Positions 8,012 to 16,798 of a stretch of DNA of 64,000 nt are shown piece after piece. The notes under the pieces are model-generated. The model saw nothing but the letters and a program-made list of their open reading frames with translations. It ran no database searches and was not told where the DNA came from. The DNA is from Mycobacterium lehmannii (GTDB lineage Bacteria; Actinomycetota; Actinomycetes; Mycobacteriales; Mycobacteriaceae): NCBI RefSeq assembly GCF_002245535.1, contig NZ_NKCN01000015.1:62001-126000 (forward strand). Reading direction: 5' to 3'. Within the stretch, counting starts at the first letter, position 1; the number at the start of each line of letters is the position of its first letter. The translations under genes and the position numbers were made by a program.

Positions 8012-9120
8012 AACGCGTAGCGCACCCGGCACGCCGGCAGTTTGGCGGCGATCAGGTCGGTCAGCTCGGTGACCCAGCGGCCCTTCCACGGCGACTTGTA
8101 CCGCACATTCCACTGCCCGCTCTGGCTGCGCTTGACCTGTTGAAGATCTGGGCGCCACAGCAGGTCCTCCCCTTTGGGATGCCAGCCGAGGTTGACGTCG
8201 TGCAGACCCTCGTTGTGGGTCAGGAAGATGATCTCGGCGGCCAACTGCCGCTTGGTGCGATCCGACGTGCCGTCGGCGACCTGTTCGAGTAACTCCGCCC
8301 AGTCTGCGAGCCAATTCTCGTGGACGACAACGGGACTGAAGTTCAAGTGGACTTCGTAGCCGGCGTCGACGAAATCGTCGATCGCGGCGATCCGCTCGGC
8401 GATCTTCGACGTGCGCACGTCGAGCACCCGCGACGTCTCGGCCGGCATCAAGCTGAACCGCACGCGGGTTCCGCCGCGCGGGTCGTAGTCGAGCAGATCG
8501 CGGTTGACGAGTTTGGTCGCGAAGCTGGCTTTGGCGTTGGGAATTCGCGCGAACAATTCGACGAGATCGCGCACGTTGTCGGAGACCATCGCGTCCACCG
8601 AACAGTCGCTGTTCTCGCCGATGTCGTAGACCCAGTCGACGGGATCGCATTGGTTCGGTTGCGGCTTCACACCTTGCCGCGCGGCGTGACGTTCGAGGTA
8701 TCGGGTGATTTTCTCGATGTTGGTGAACACCGTGATCGGGTTGGCGTAGCCCTTACGGCGCGGGACGTAGCAGTACGAGCACGCCATCGCGCAGCCGTTC
8801 GCGGTGGACGGTGCGATCCAGTCGCTGGACCGCTCGTTGCGGCGCGCACTCAGGCTCTTCTTCTCGCCCAGCACCAGGACTTCCCGCTTGTTGCGGACCC
8901 AGTCCTCGACGTTGCCCTCGTTTCCGTACAGACCCGGTATCGCCTGATGTGACAGCACCTCGATGCGCTCGGCGTCGGGGTAGCGCTCGAGCACCTGACG
9001 CGCGCGGGGGAACCGTTCGATGTCGGGCTCGTGGTAGATCCGCTTGATGTCGAGCAGCCGGTCGGCGAGGGCGGCCGGTGTGCGTCGCTGCACGACGTTG
9101 GAGTTCACCGTCGAGGTCAT
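8008..9120 (-). CDS. Spore photoproduct lyase family radical SAM protein
   Basis: Radical SAM enzyme of 370 residues resembling spore photoproduct lyase. The cluster-binding motif is CxxxCxxC in GCAMACSYCYVPRRKG, with downstream family segments FATKLVNRDLLDYDP, RFSLMPAETSRV and HLNFSPVVVHENW. Canonical Spl repairs thymine spore photoproduct in endospores, but mycobacteria do not form such spores. This member may repair UV lesions or act on another substrate. The ATG at 9120 overlaps the TGA of the upstream monooxygenase (ATGA), indicating translational coupling. An in-frame ATG at 9177 would lie inside that gene. No independent SD is visible, which fits coupling. A 21-bp repeat array begins at its stop codon. 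Confidence 0.85.
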   Translation of the reverse strand: MTSTVNSNVVQRRTPAALADRLLDIKRIYHEPDIERFPRARQVLERYPDAERIEVLSHQAIPGLYGNEGNVEDWVRNKREVLVLGEKKSLSARRNERSSDWIAPSTANGCAMACSYCYVPRRKGYANPITVFTNIEKITRYLERHAARQGVKPQPNQCDPVDWVYDIGENSDCSVDAMVSDNVRDLVELFARIPNAKASFATKLVNRDLLDYDPRGGTRVRFSLMPAETSRVLDVRTSKIAERIAAIDDFVDAGYEVHLNFSPVVVHENWLADWAELLEQVADGTSDRTKRQLAAEIIFLTHNEGLHDVNLGWHPKGEDLLWRPDLQQVKRSQSGQWNVRYKSPWKGRWVTELTDLIAAKLPACRVRYAF

Positions 9121-10325
9121 GGTTCGTTCAACGAACGACGGACACACTCCGATGCAGTTGATCTTGTTGACGGGCAATGATGTTCGTCACCTCCCGAGAG
9201 ATGGCCCGCGATGTCGCGCGCAATCGGCGAGGCCTGCATCCGGAAGGACCGAAGCGGCCCGATCAGCGGCTCGTCGTATCCGGCGAACCACAGCCCCGGC
9301 GCGGCACACGGAAGCCCGTTGACCTTCGGCCGACCCGCCTCGTCCAGCACGCCGTGGTGGCCGACCAGCGGTTCCAGTCCTCGCCGATAACCGGTCGCGG
9401 CGATCACCACGTCGGCAGACAGTGTGCTGCCGTCCGAGAGCACCACGCTGTCGCCATCGAACGAGTCCACTGCTGCGACGATCTCGATGCGCCCGGCTTT
9501 GACATGCGGGACGAGCTCGTCGCCGATCGTCGGAATCTGCTCGTCGGTCAACAGCGCCGTGTAGATGCCGCTGCGGGGTGCGGGCAGGCCCTGGCGGTCA
9601 AGGTCTCCGAACCACACCCTGCGCATCAATGCGGCCGCCTGATCCAGCACCGGCACCGGCAGGCGCTCGAACGCGGCGCTGAACGCGTCGACCGGAATTC
9701 CTGCGGCCGACCGCGGGACGAGATGCGGGGGCGTGCGAACCGCCATCCACACGCGGCGGGCCATCCCGTCGCTGAGCTGCAACGCGATGTCGGTCGCCGA
9801 GTTCCCCGCGCCCGCCACCAGGACGTCGCGGCCGGCGTACGGCGTGGCATTGCGGTAGTGCTCGGAGTGCAGCACCTCACCGGTGAACCCCTCGATTCCC
9901 GGCCACTCGGGCAGCGCAGGCGTGTGGTAGTTGCCGGTCGCGACGACGACGGCAGCCGAGGTGATCGGCGCACCGTCGGTATCCAGCCGCCAACCGTGCG
10001 GCTCGCGGTCGACCCGAACCACGGTGCGGCCCAGAGCCAATCGAATGCGCTGTCGACGTACGTAATCGTCGAAGTAGTCGACCATGTCGTCTCGGGTCGG
10101 CCAGCGCCCGTAGCGCAGAGGGATCCGCTGCCCGGGCAGATGCGACCACCACCCGCAGGTGTTGAGCCGGAACCCGTCGTAGCGGTTGCGCCACGCCGAT
10201 GCGACGGCGTCGGCGCGATCCACCACGAGCGCATCGACATCGCACTCGTGGCGGAGCTGACGTGCGATCGCCAGCCCGCAGGGACCCGCCCCGACGATGA
10301 CGACGGACTCGTCGTGCTCGGCCAT
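9117..10325 (-). CDS. Flavin-containing monooxygenase / NAD(P)-binding FAD oxidoreductase
   Basis: FAD- and NAD(P)H-dependent monooxygenase-like protein of 402 residues. Two Rossmann motifs are visible, GAGPCG near residue 12 for FAD and GAGNSA near residue 175 for NADPH. WRNRYDGFRLNT and the ATGNYHTPALP / ATGYRRG strands are characteristic of the FMO/YUC/CzcO group. It probably hydroxylates or sulfoxidises a small lipophilic substrate, or serves as a flavin reductase. It starts directly after the stop of the epimerase gene (TAG then ATG, no gap) and overlaps the radical SAM gene by 4 nt, so all three form one operon read right to left. Confidence 0.88.
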   Translation of the reverse strand: MAEHDESVVIVGAGPCGLAIARQLRHECDVDALVVDRADAVASAWRNRYDGFRLNTCGWWSHLPGQRIPLRYGRWPTRDDMVDYFDDYVRRQRIRLALGRTVVRVDREPHGWRLDTDGAPITSAAVVVATGNYHTPALPEWPGIEGFTGEVLHSEHYRNATPYAGRDVLVAGAGNSATDIALQLSDGMARRVWMAVRTPPHLVPRSAAGIPVDAFSAAFERLPVPVLDQAAALMRRVWFGDLDRQGLPAPRSGIYTALLTDEQIPTIGDELVPHVKAGRIEIVAAVDSFDGDSVVLSDGSTLSADVVIAATGYRRGLEPLVGHHGVLDEAGRPKVNGLPCAAPGLWFAGYDEPLIGPLRSFRMQASPIARDIAGHLSGGDEHHCPSTRSTASECVRRSLNEP

Positions 10326-11402
10326 CTAGGGCAGGTGTCTTTTGGTCAGCAAGCCCTTGGTGAGGTCGCGTTGGAACTGTTCGATCAGCGACCGGCGCCG
10401 CAGGGGCGGGCTCTCGGCGTGCGCCTCCTGAGCCACTCCGCCGATGACGTCGGCGAGCGCGTCGACCGCATTCCACCGTGGCGCCCACTCCAGTTCGGCC
10501 TGGGCGCGCCCGCAGTCCAGCAGCGGAACGCTGAACGCCATGTCGATCCAGCCCCGATCGATGGGCTGCAGCCGCGCCCGCCAGCTGACATCGACCAGAG
10601 CCCCGAGCACCCCCGACGGCACGTGGACCGGTTTGGCGTTCAGCACCTCGGCGACCTGCTCGCGGCCCACCGGGGGTTCGGCCGCCAGGTTGAACGGTCC
10701 GCTGGCACCACGTCCGACCACCCTGGCCAGCCCGTCGGCGACATCGTCTGCGTGGACCAGCGGGATGCACAAGCGGCGGTCGAGCGGCAGCACGGGAAGG
10801 AGCGGAACCGCGAGCATCGGCACGTAGCCGGGCAGCGCGTAACGCATCAGGCCGCTGGCCGCGGCGCGCTGCACGATGAAGCCGGGGCGCATCCGCGCGA
10901 TCGGGACGCCCGCCTCGCCGTTCTGGCGTTCGTAGTCGTCGAGCAGCGCTTCCACGTCCGACTTGTCGCGGCTGTAGGGCGAAGTCCGGATGCCGGTGGT
11001 CGGCCATGACTCGTCGACGTACTGGCCGTAGCGGCCCGGCGCGTACGCGCCCACCGACGACTGGTGCACAAGCCGGCCGACCCGCGCGTCATGGGCGGCC
11101 TCGAGGACGGCCGTGGTGCCGCCGACGCCGACGCGGTTCAGGTATTCGGTGTTGCGGGTCGGCTGAAAACCCCACGCGAGGTGGATGACGGCGTCGGCGC
11201 CGTCGAAGACCCCGCGCAACTGGGTCGCCGCATCCGGGTCGGCGAGGTCGAGATTGAGCCAGCGAATGCGCCCGTAGACGCCGGTCGGCTCGGGCGGCCT
11301 TCGCACCACGCCGACGATGTCGTGTCCGGTGTCGCTCTCTGTCAGCCGCCGCAGCAGCGCGGTCCCGACGTTGCCGGAGGCTCCGGTGATGACGATGCGC
11401 AT
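10326..11402 (-). CDS. NAD-dependent epimerase/dehydratase family protein
   Basis: Extended SDR of 358 residues with N-terminal GASGNVG, VIHLAWGF, SSVGAYAPG and the active-site YSRDK (YxxxK). LVHADDVADGL in the second half is the family's sugar-nucleotide-domain marker. The C terminus (about 50 residues, rich in Arg and Leu) extends beyond the core fold. Members act on nucleotide sugars or, in mycobacteria, on diverse carbonyls; the substrate is not predictable. It is the first gene of the epimerase, monooxygenase, radical SAM operon. The ATG at 11402 lies 38 nt from the lipase stop, so read-through from the lipase gene is also possible. Confidence 0.88.
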   Translation of the reverse strand: MRIVITGASGNVGTALLRRLTESDTGHDIVGVVRRPPEPTGVYGRIRWLNLDLADPDAATQLRGVFDGADAVIHLAWGFQPTRNTEYLNRVGVGGTTAVLEAAHDARVGRLVHQSSVGAYAPGRYGQYVDESWPTTGIRTSPYSRDKSDVEALLDDYERQNGEAGVPIARMRPGFIVQRAAASGLMRYALPGYVPMLAVPLLPVLPLDRRLCIPLVHADDVADGLARVVGRGASGPFNLAAEPPVGREQVAEVLNAKPVHVPSGVLGALVDVSWRARLQPIDRGWIDMAFSVPLLDCGRAQAELEWAPRWNAVDALADVIGGVAQEAHAESPPLRRRSLIEQFQRDLTKGLLTKRHLP

Positions 11403-11440
11403 GCCGAAAGACTTCCCGCAACGCGCCCTATCAACACGAG

Positions 11441-12562
11441 CTATACGGCCGCGGCGGTCTCACCCTCGAGTTGGCGAGCGCGGGCGTCGTTGAGGAACCT
11501 GCCGACCTCGACCGCCAGCCGTCGCGCATGAGACGAGTCAACGAGGTCGAATGCGTGACCGGCACGCCGAATCTCGCTGTACTCCACCGGGTTTCGTGAC
11601 ACCGCGCTCAGCTTGTCGGCGAATACGCGGGCCTCACCGACCGGGATGATGGTGTCCTGCTCCCCGTGGATGAGGAAGAACGGCGGCGCGTCCGCGTGGA
11701 TGCGGGCCAGCGGTGAGGCGGCCTCGAACACGTCGGGGTGCTTGGACTGCGAGCGGCCTACGACAACTCGTTCCAGGAAGTTCTGGAAGTTCTTACGGGT
11801 GGGGGTCGACCGGTCCTGCCAGTCGTAGCGCCCGTAGATCCCGACCACCGCGTCGACGGTGGTGTCGGCGTCGTCGGTGAGCTCGCCGCGGAACCTCGGG
11901 TCGCCGGGGGTGAGGGCCGCCAGGGAGGCCAGGTGTCCGCCCGCGGAGCAGCCCGCGACCGCGACGAAGTTTCGGTCGCCGCCGTACTTGTCGACGTTGG
12001 CCCGGGCCCACGCGATCGCGGCGTTGACGTCGGCGATATGACGGGGCCAGCGGTGCACCGGGGACACCCGGTAGTCCATGGTCAGACAGACCCAGCCCTG
12101 CTTGACCAGGTGGTGCAACATCGTGTGGCCCTGCATGACGCGGGAGCCATGCACCCACGCGCCGCCGGGGACGAACAGCAGCACCGGCGCATCGGGCGGC
12201 AGGTCGGGCAGCCGCCACACGTCGAGCAGCTGCGCGGGATGGTCGCCGTAGCGCACCGAGCTGCGATAAAGGCACCGCTGGCGCTGAGCGCGGAAACGCA
12301 GATAGGGCGGCGTGCGCTTCCCGCGCGAAGGCGTGATGGCCTCACCGGGCACATCGGCGGGCGCGGCCTCTGCGGCGTCGGGGCTCAGTCGGCGCGAGGC
12401 CATGCCGCGGAGCGCTGCCGGTGCGTAGTGGTGGCCGTACATCATCATCGCGGTCAGGCCGGCAAACGGCTCGAGGTGCTTGCCGACCACGGGCAGCGAC
12501 GCGTACATCCGCGTCGAGGCCATGACGAGATCGAACGGATGCAGCGAGCGGTAAAGAGACAT
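11441..12562 (-). CDS. Alpha/beta hydrolase, HSL-like lipase/esterase (Lip family)
   Basis: Carboxylesterase/lipase of 373 residues resembling mycobacterial LipC/LipQ-type hydrolases. Motifs seen are the oxyanion-hole segment FVPGGAWVHGS (HGGGW-like), the nucleophile elbow GCSAGG (GxSxG), HGEQDTIIP carrying the acid residue, and AGHAFD carrying the catalytic histidine. A hydrophobic N-terminal stretch of about 120 residues precedes the hydrolase fold and may associate with membrane or substrate lipid. The ATG at 12562 is only 2 nt after the stop of a 35-codon zinc-ribbon gene, so the longer frame back to 12700 is discarded. Substrate is probably a medium- or long-chain ester. Confidence 0.87.
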   Translation of the reverse strand: MSLYRSLHPFDLVMASTRMYASLPVVGKHLEPFAGLTAMMMYGHHYAPAALRGMASRRLSPDAAEAAPADVPGEAITPSRGKRTPPYLRFRAQRQRCLYRSSVRYGDHPAQLLDVWRLPDLPPDAPVLLFVPGGAWVHGSRVMQGHTMLHHLVKQGWVCLTMDYRVSPVHRWPRHIADVNAAIAWARANVDKYGGDRNFVAVAGCSAGGHLASLAALTPGDPRFRGELTDDADTTVDAVVGIYGRYDWQDRSTPTRKNFQNFLERVVVGRSQSKHPDVFEAASPLARIHADAPPFFLIHGEQDTIIPVGEARVFADKLSAVSRNPVEYSEIRRAGHAFDLVDSSHARRLAVEVGRFLNDARARQLEGETAAAV

Positions 12563-12564
12563 GG

Positions 12565-12672
12565 TCAGCCGGCCATCGCCAGGTCGGGCTCGCCCGCCCG
12601 GCCGCTGCAGGGCTTGCAAACGACCTCTTCGAGGCTGAAATGCCCGCACGTGGGGCAGATGAACTCGAGCAT
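12565..12672 (-). CDS. Small zinc-ribbon protein, 35 residues
   Basis: A 35-codon gene with four cysteines in two CxxC knuckles (Cys6/Cys9 in CPTC and Cys19/Cys22 in CKPC), a rubredoxin/zinc-ribbon-like arrangement. It sits between the lipase gene and the divergent aldo-keto reductase promoter. The ATG at 12672 has AAGG-type SD sequence 8-10 nt upstream. Its TGA is followed by CC and then the lipase ATG, so it is the leader gene of the lipase operon and is likely translationally coupled. The four Cys would hold one Zn or Fe. No function is assigned; it could be a small regulatory or chaperone-like partner of the hydrolase. Confidence 0.7.
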   Translation of the reverse strand: MLEFICPTCGHFSLEEVVCKPCSGRAGEPDLAMAG

Positions 12673-12790
12673 GCGTTACGCCTTTCGAGACTTGTGTCAT
12701 GCCGACTTTCTGCAGCGCGCCTCACATACCCCGGCCTTGGGGCGCCAAAACCCGCCGTTATCGATCTGATGCGTCAGTACTGTGGCCTCC

Positions 12791-13762
12791 GTGAAGTACT
12801 TGGAGGTCGAGGGAGTGGGCCGGGTAAGCCGCATTGGGCTTGGGACCTGGCAGTTCGGGTCTCGGGAGTGGGGCTACGGCGACAGTTACGCCGCCGGTCC
12901 GGCGCGAGAAATCGTGCAGCGTTCGCTGGCGCTGGGCGTCACGTTGTTCGACACGGCCGAGATCTATGGTTTCGGCAAGAGCGAACGGATCCTCGGCGAG
13001 GCGCTGGGCGACCAGCGCGCCGACGTGGCGGTGGCCAGCAAGGTCTTCCCGGTCGCCCCGTTCCCAGCGGTGGTCAAGCAGCGCGCGCACGCCAGCGCGC
13101 GGCGGCTGGGGCTGCAGAAGATCCCGCTGTATCAGATCCACCAGTCCAACCCGGTGGTACCCGATTCGGTGATCATGCCGGGGATGCGCGACCTGATCGA
13201 CGACGGCGTGATCGGCGCGGCGGGCGTGTCGAACTACTCGCTGTCGCGCTGGCAGCGGGCCGACACCGCGCTCGGACGACCGGTGATCAGCAATCAGGTG
13301 CACTTCTCGCTGGCCCATCCCCAGGCGCTCGAACGTCTGGTGCCGTTCGCCGAGCGGGAGAACCGCATCGTGATCGCTTACAGTCCGCTGGCCCAGGGCC
13401 TGCTCGGCGGCAAGTACGGCCCCGACAACCGGCCCGGCGGCGTGCGCGCGACGAACCCGCTGTTCGGTACCGAGAACCTGCGGCGGGCCGAACCGCTGCT
13501 GCAGACGCTGCGCGACGTCGCCGCCGATGTCGGCGCGAAACCCGCGCAGGTGGCGCTGGCGTGGCTGATCCACCTGCCCAACGTCGTTGCGATCCCCGGC
13601 GCGTCCAGCGTCGAACAACTCGAGTTCAACGTGGCAGCCGCCGACATCGAGCTCAGCACCGATGCGCAGGAGGCGCTCACCGCCGCCGCCCGCGCTTTCC
13701 GTCCGGTGTCCGCGGCTCGCTCCCTGGCGGACACGGTGCGTGAGAAGCTCGGCGCCCGCTAA
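12791..13762 (+). CDS. Aldo/keto reductase (Rv2298-like)
   Basis: NADPH-dependent aldo-keto reductase of about 323 residues, a (beta/alpha)8 barrel reducing aldehydes or ketones. The active-site tyrosine lies in FDTAEIYGFGKSE, the catalytic lysine in ASKVFPV, the histidine in YQIHQSNP, and the cofactor segment is IPGASSVEQLEFN. From memory the sequence closely tracks M. tuberculosis Rv2298 over its whole length. The GTG at 12791 gives the same N terminus as that protein (KYLEVEG); a GTG at 12782 would add three residues. Its stop codon overlaps that of the convergent acyl-AMP ligase by 4 nt. The upstream 110 bp is shared with the zinc-ribbon/lipase promoter. Confidence 0.9.
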   Translation: MKYLEVEGVGRVSRIGLGTWQFGSREWGYGDSYAAGPAREIVQRSLALGVTLFDTAEIYGFGKSERILGEALGDQRADVAVASKVFPVAPFPAVVKQRAHASARRLGLQKIPLYQIHQSNPVVPDSVIMPGMRDLIDDGVIGAAGVSNYSLSRWQRADTALGRPVISNQVHFSLAHPQALERLVPFAERENRIVIAYSPLAQGLLGGKYGPDNRPGGVRATNPLFGTENLRRAEPLLQTLRDVAADVGAKPAQVALAWLIHLPNVVAIPGASSVEQLEFNVAAADIELSTDAQEALTAAARAFRPVSAARSLADTVREKLGAR

Positions 13763-15570
13763 CCTTTCAGCTTCCCGTCGAGGTACTCGCTGCGGCAGGC
13801 ACCGCGGGCCAGCTTGCCGCTGGTCGTGCGCGGAATGACACCGGCAGCGACGAACCGGATGTCGGCGACCGGGATCCCGTGCCGCGCAAGCACATCGGCG
13901 CGGATCGCGTCGATCTCCGGTGCGGGGTCGTTGCGAGCGGTTCCTGTCGCGCGTTCGGCGACGATCACGAGGCCTGCACCGTGGGGCGCGGGCACGGTGA
14001 ACGCGGTGACATGTCCGGCTCGTGCCATCGCCGAGGCGCCTTCGGCGGTCGACTCGATGTCCTGCGGATAGTGGTGTCTGCCGTCGATGACGATTAGATC
14101 GGCGCGCCGTCCGGTGACGAACAACTCACCGTCGAGGTAGACGCCGAGATCGCCGGTACGCAACCAGTTCGCTTCCTCGGCAACGCCTTCCGCGTGGCTG
14201 GTGGGCGTGATCCGGGACCCGAGCCGGGCGCCGAAGGCGTGGCGCGACTCGTCGGGTCGACCCCAGTAGCCGCGCCCGAGGTTGTCGCCGTGCAGCCAGA
14301 TCTCACCGACACTTCCGTCGGGGAGTTCGGCGCCGGTGTCGGGATCGACGATGACGGCCCACTGGCTGCGCGCCACCTTTCCGCAGGACACGTGGGCCAC
14401 CGCATGGGGCGAATCGCCGGCGACGGGCACCGCACGGCCCGCCCTGAGCTGCGCGCGGTCGAGGTGCACCGCGGTGGCGCGGGCGTCGGGTTCGATGGTC
14501 GCGACGAACAGTGTGGCCTCGGCGATTCCGTAGGACGGCCGGAATGCGTTCGGCGGCAAGCCGTATGGCGTGAACGCGTCGTTGAAGGCGGTGATCGCGT
14601 CGATGCTGACGGGCTCCGAGCCGATGATGAGCACCGCCTTGCTCAGGTCCAGGGCGTCACCTTCTGCGGGTTGGCCGCGTTGTGCGGCGTATTCGTAAGC
14701 GAAATTCGGTGCCGCCGTGACCACGCGGCCTTCGCGCGACCCGTCCGACAGCGCCCTGAGCCAGCGTTGCGGGCGACGGATGAACGCGGTGGGCGACATC
14801 AGCGTCGAATGTCCGCCGTACACGGCGGGAAACCCGATCATCGAAAGGCCCATGTCGTGGAACAGCGGTAACCAGCTGACACCGTGCACTTTTCGGTCGA
14901 GGAGGTCGATGGACAGGATCATCTGGATCAGGTTCGTGCCGACCGCGCGGTGCGTGATCTCGACGCCGACCGGGGGTCGCGTCGCACCCGAGGTGTACTG
15001 CAGATGGGATACGGCGTCGAGCGGCAGCTCCACCGGCTCGAATTCGACTGTCGCGCTGATTTCGTCGAGAACGACGACGCGCGGAGTCGGGACGCCGTCG
15101 AGGCCGGACAGGAAGCTGCGCACGTTCGCGGCCGCGACCGCTGTAGTCACCACGACCGACGGTTCGCAGTCGCGCAGTGCGGTCTCCAGTCGTTGTGCGT
15201 GGCCCTGTAGCTCGGGCGCGAACAGCGGGACCGCGATCGCGCCCGCTTTGATCGCACCGAAGAAGGCGACGACGTAGTCGAGTCCCTGCGGCGCAAGTAT
15301 CGCGACGCGGTCACCCCTCCGGGTCACGCGTTGCAGGCTCGCGGCGACCGCTCGCAGGCGGACGCCGAGTTGTTTCCAGGTGAGCTCGACGACCCGCCCG
15401 TCTCCGGTGTGGTCGAGGTAGCGGTAAGCAGGCGCGTCGCCGACATTGGCGATGTTGCGGTCGATCAGCGAGATCAGGTTCACCCCGGCGGGCACCGCGA
15501 TCTGGCCGTCGGCGTCCAGGCAGTCCTCGATCCGCAGCAACCCGTCGTGCGGTACGGGACGGGACGTCAT
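13759..15570 (-). CDS. Fatty acyl-AMP ligase (FadD/FAAL family)
   Basis: Adenylate-forming enzyme of 603 residues expected to activate a fatty acid as acyl-AMP for transfer to an acyl carrier protein or polyketide synthase. The AMP-binding P-loop is HLQYTSGATRPP. WLPLFHDMGLSMIGFP is the FAAL-type core. SYGIAEATLF and WLRTGDLGVYLDGELFVTGR are the adenylation A5/A7-8 motifs, and the C terminus TSGKLARGACRSEYLDGKL is characteristic of FAALs such as FadD32. No polyketide synthase gene is adjacent, so its acceptor is encoded elsewhere. Start ATG 15570. A 7-bp hairpin lies between it and the upstream phosphoesterase gene. Confidence 0.9.
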   Translation of the reverse strand: MTSRPVPHDGLLRIEDCLDADGQIAVPAGVNLISLIDRNIANVGDAPAYRYLDHTGDGRVVELTWKQLGVRLRAVAASLQRVTRRGDRVAILAPQGLDYVVAFFGAIKAGAIAVPLFAPELQGHAQRLETALRDCEPSVVVTTAVAAANVRSFLSGLDGVPTPRVVVLDEISATVEFEPVELPLDAVSHLQYTSGATRPPVGVEITHRAVGTNLIQMILSIDLLDRKVHGVSWLPLFHDMGLSMIGFPAVYGGHSTLMSPTAFIRRPQRWLRALSDGSREGRVVTAAPNFAYEYAAQRGQPAEGDALDLSKAVLIIGSEPVSIDAITAFNDAFTPYGLPPNAFRPSYGIAEATLFVATIEPDARATAVHLDRAQLRAGRAVPVAGDSPHAVAHVSCGKVARSQWAVIVDPDTGAELPDGSVGEIWLHGDNLGRGYWGRPDESRHAFGARLGSRITPTSHAEGVAEEANWLRTGDLGVYLDGELFVTGRRADLIVIDGRHHYPQDIESTAEGASAMARAGHVTAFTVPAPHGAGLVIVAERATGTARNDPAPEIDAIRADVLARHGIPVADIRFVAAGVIPRTTSGKLARGACRSEYLDGKLKG

Positions 15571-15602
15571 GGGAGCAGTCTAGGTACCGGCTGCGCTGAC
15601 TC

Positions 15603-15620
15603 CTGGTACGGCTGTACCAG
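15603..15620 (-). terminator. Hairpin after the metallophosphoesterase gene
   Basis: CTGGTAC and GTACCAG form a perfect 7-bp stem with a 4-nt loop beginning 6 nt past the phosphoesterase stop. It has no U-run. It could terminate that transcript or act as an operator for the acyl-AMP ligase, whose ATG is 33 nt further on. Confidence 0.4.
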
Positions 15621-15625
15621 AGGGG

Positions 15626-16783
15626 TTACTGCTCCAACGTCAGCACTGTGATGTCCGGCGGGGCTCCGATACGCACCGGCGGACCCCAGTAGCCGGCGCC
15701 GCGGGTCACGTACAACTGGGTGTCCTCGACGGTCGACAGGCCCGCGAGCGCGGGTTGCACGGCGCGCACGACGTAGTGGAACGGCCACATCTGCCCGCCG
15801 TGGGTGTGCCCGGACAGCTGCAGGTCGACCCCGCGCGCGGCGGCCTCCTCGACGAGCACCGGCTGGTGCGCAAGCAGCACCGTCGGCCCGGCGGACGAAA
15901 CCCCCGCGAGGGCGCGGTCGAAATCCGGTCCGTCCGAAACTCTCTCACCGGCAAGGTCGTTGACCCCCGCCAGGTTGAGGACCGCACCGCCACGGCGGAT
16001 CGGGGTGTTTTCGTTGCGCAGCGGTTGAATGCCCAACCGCTCCATCTCGCGTAGCCATTCCAGTGTGTCGCCGACGAAGTACTCGTGGTTCCCGGTGACG
16101 AAGAAAGAACCCTCGCGGGCGGTCAGATCGCCCAATGGCGCTGCGGCCGGGCCGAGTTCGGCGACGGAGCCGTCGACGACGTCACCGACGATCGCGACGA
16201 GGTCGGGGGCGGTCTCGTTGATCATCTCGACGATCTGCGCGGTGTGTGCCCTGCCTGCCAGGGGTCCGAGGTGGATGTCGGACACCACCGCAACGCGAAA
16301 CCCGCGAAACGCCGGGTCCAGGTTGCGCAGCCGCACCGGCACCCGCAGCACGTCGGGCGGCCCCACCGCGGTGGCCGTGCCGACGCCGACCAGGCCCACC
16401 GACGCGGCACCCGCGGCCACGGCGCTCGCGCGGGCCAGGAACAACCGGCGGCTCAACCCTTTCGGATCCTCGGGTGTCGCCGCCGGCGCCTCGCGGACCC
16501 ACCCTCGCAGCACCAGCCGTACGGGTTCGAGCACCAGCAACATCAGCAGCAGGTATGCGGCCAGCCCGAACCACACATAGCCAGGCCAGGCGTACCACCC
16601 CGCATCGACCGGACCGGTCAGCCGGGGCAGGAACAGCGCCGCGAGAAGCAGCCCCGCCAACCCGGCGAAGCCGACGCTCAGTATCCAGCGGACCCTGCCC
16701 GGCCGGGTGGTGTCCTTGATCAGGCGCTTCCACAAATAGGCGTGCATCAGCGCGAGCACCGTGCCCAGGATGACGATGAACAT
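15626..16783 (-). CDS. Membrane-anchored metallophosphoesterase
   Basis: Calcineurin-like phosphoesterase of 385 residues with a membrane N terminus. Three hydrophobic segments occupy about residues 1-20, 34-53 and 63-92. Then comes a twin-arginine-like stretch SRRLFLARASAVAAGAASVG before the catalytic domain, suggesting the domain faces outward. Metal ligands are visible in VVSDIHLGP, GDVVDGS, GNHEYF, LAHQP and SGHTHGGQ, the complete dimetal set of the YkuE-like family that acts on phospholipid precursors such as UDP-diacylglucosamine. The ATG at 16783 follows GAAAGG. A perfect 15-bp inverted repeat separates it from the upstream acyl-CoA dehydrogenase pair. Confidence 0.9.
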   Translation of the reverse strand: MFIVILGTVLALMHAYLWKRLIKDTTRPGRVRWILSVGFAGLAGLLLAALFLPRLTGPVDAGWYAWPGYVWFGLAAYLLLMLLVLEPVRLVLRGWVREAPAATPEDPKGLSRRLFLARASAVAAGAASVGLVGVGTATAVGPPDVLRVPVRLRNLDPAFRGFRVAVVSDIHLGPLAGRAHTAQIVEMINETAPDLVAIVGDVVDGSVAELGPAAAPLGDLTAREGSFFVTGNHEYFVGDTLEWLREMERLGIQPLRNENTPIRRGGAVLNLAGVNDLAGERVSDGPDFDRALAGVSSAGPTVLLAHQPVLVEEAAARGVDLQLSGHTHGGQMWPFHYVVRAVQPALAGLSTVEDTQLYVTRGAGYWGPPVRIGAPPDITVLTLEQ

Positions 16784-16798
16784 GGCGCCTTTCAGTGG

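Noticed and set aside
7773..8072. Plus-strand frame encoding AVEGPIR repeats
   Set aside because: The repeats arise only because the 21-bp DNA array is a multiple of three and open on both strands; the frame has no ribosome site and runs into the Spl-like gene.
6415..8292. Very long plus-strand open frame opposite the LuxR, NmrA-like and Spl-like genes
   Set aside because: It crosses several well-supported genes, shows no family motifs and has the Arg/Gly/Pro-rich composition of antisense frames in high-GC DNA. The same applies to 9177-11009, 16085-17914, 52326-53657 and 55341-57383.
9122..9136. GTTCGTT-C-AACGAAC perfect palindrome at the Spl-like start
   Set aside because: It encodes the last residues of the upstream monooxygenase and lies inside a translationally coupled junction, so an operator is unlikely; kept only as a note.
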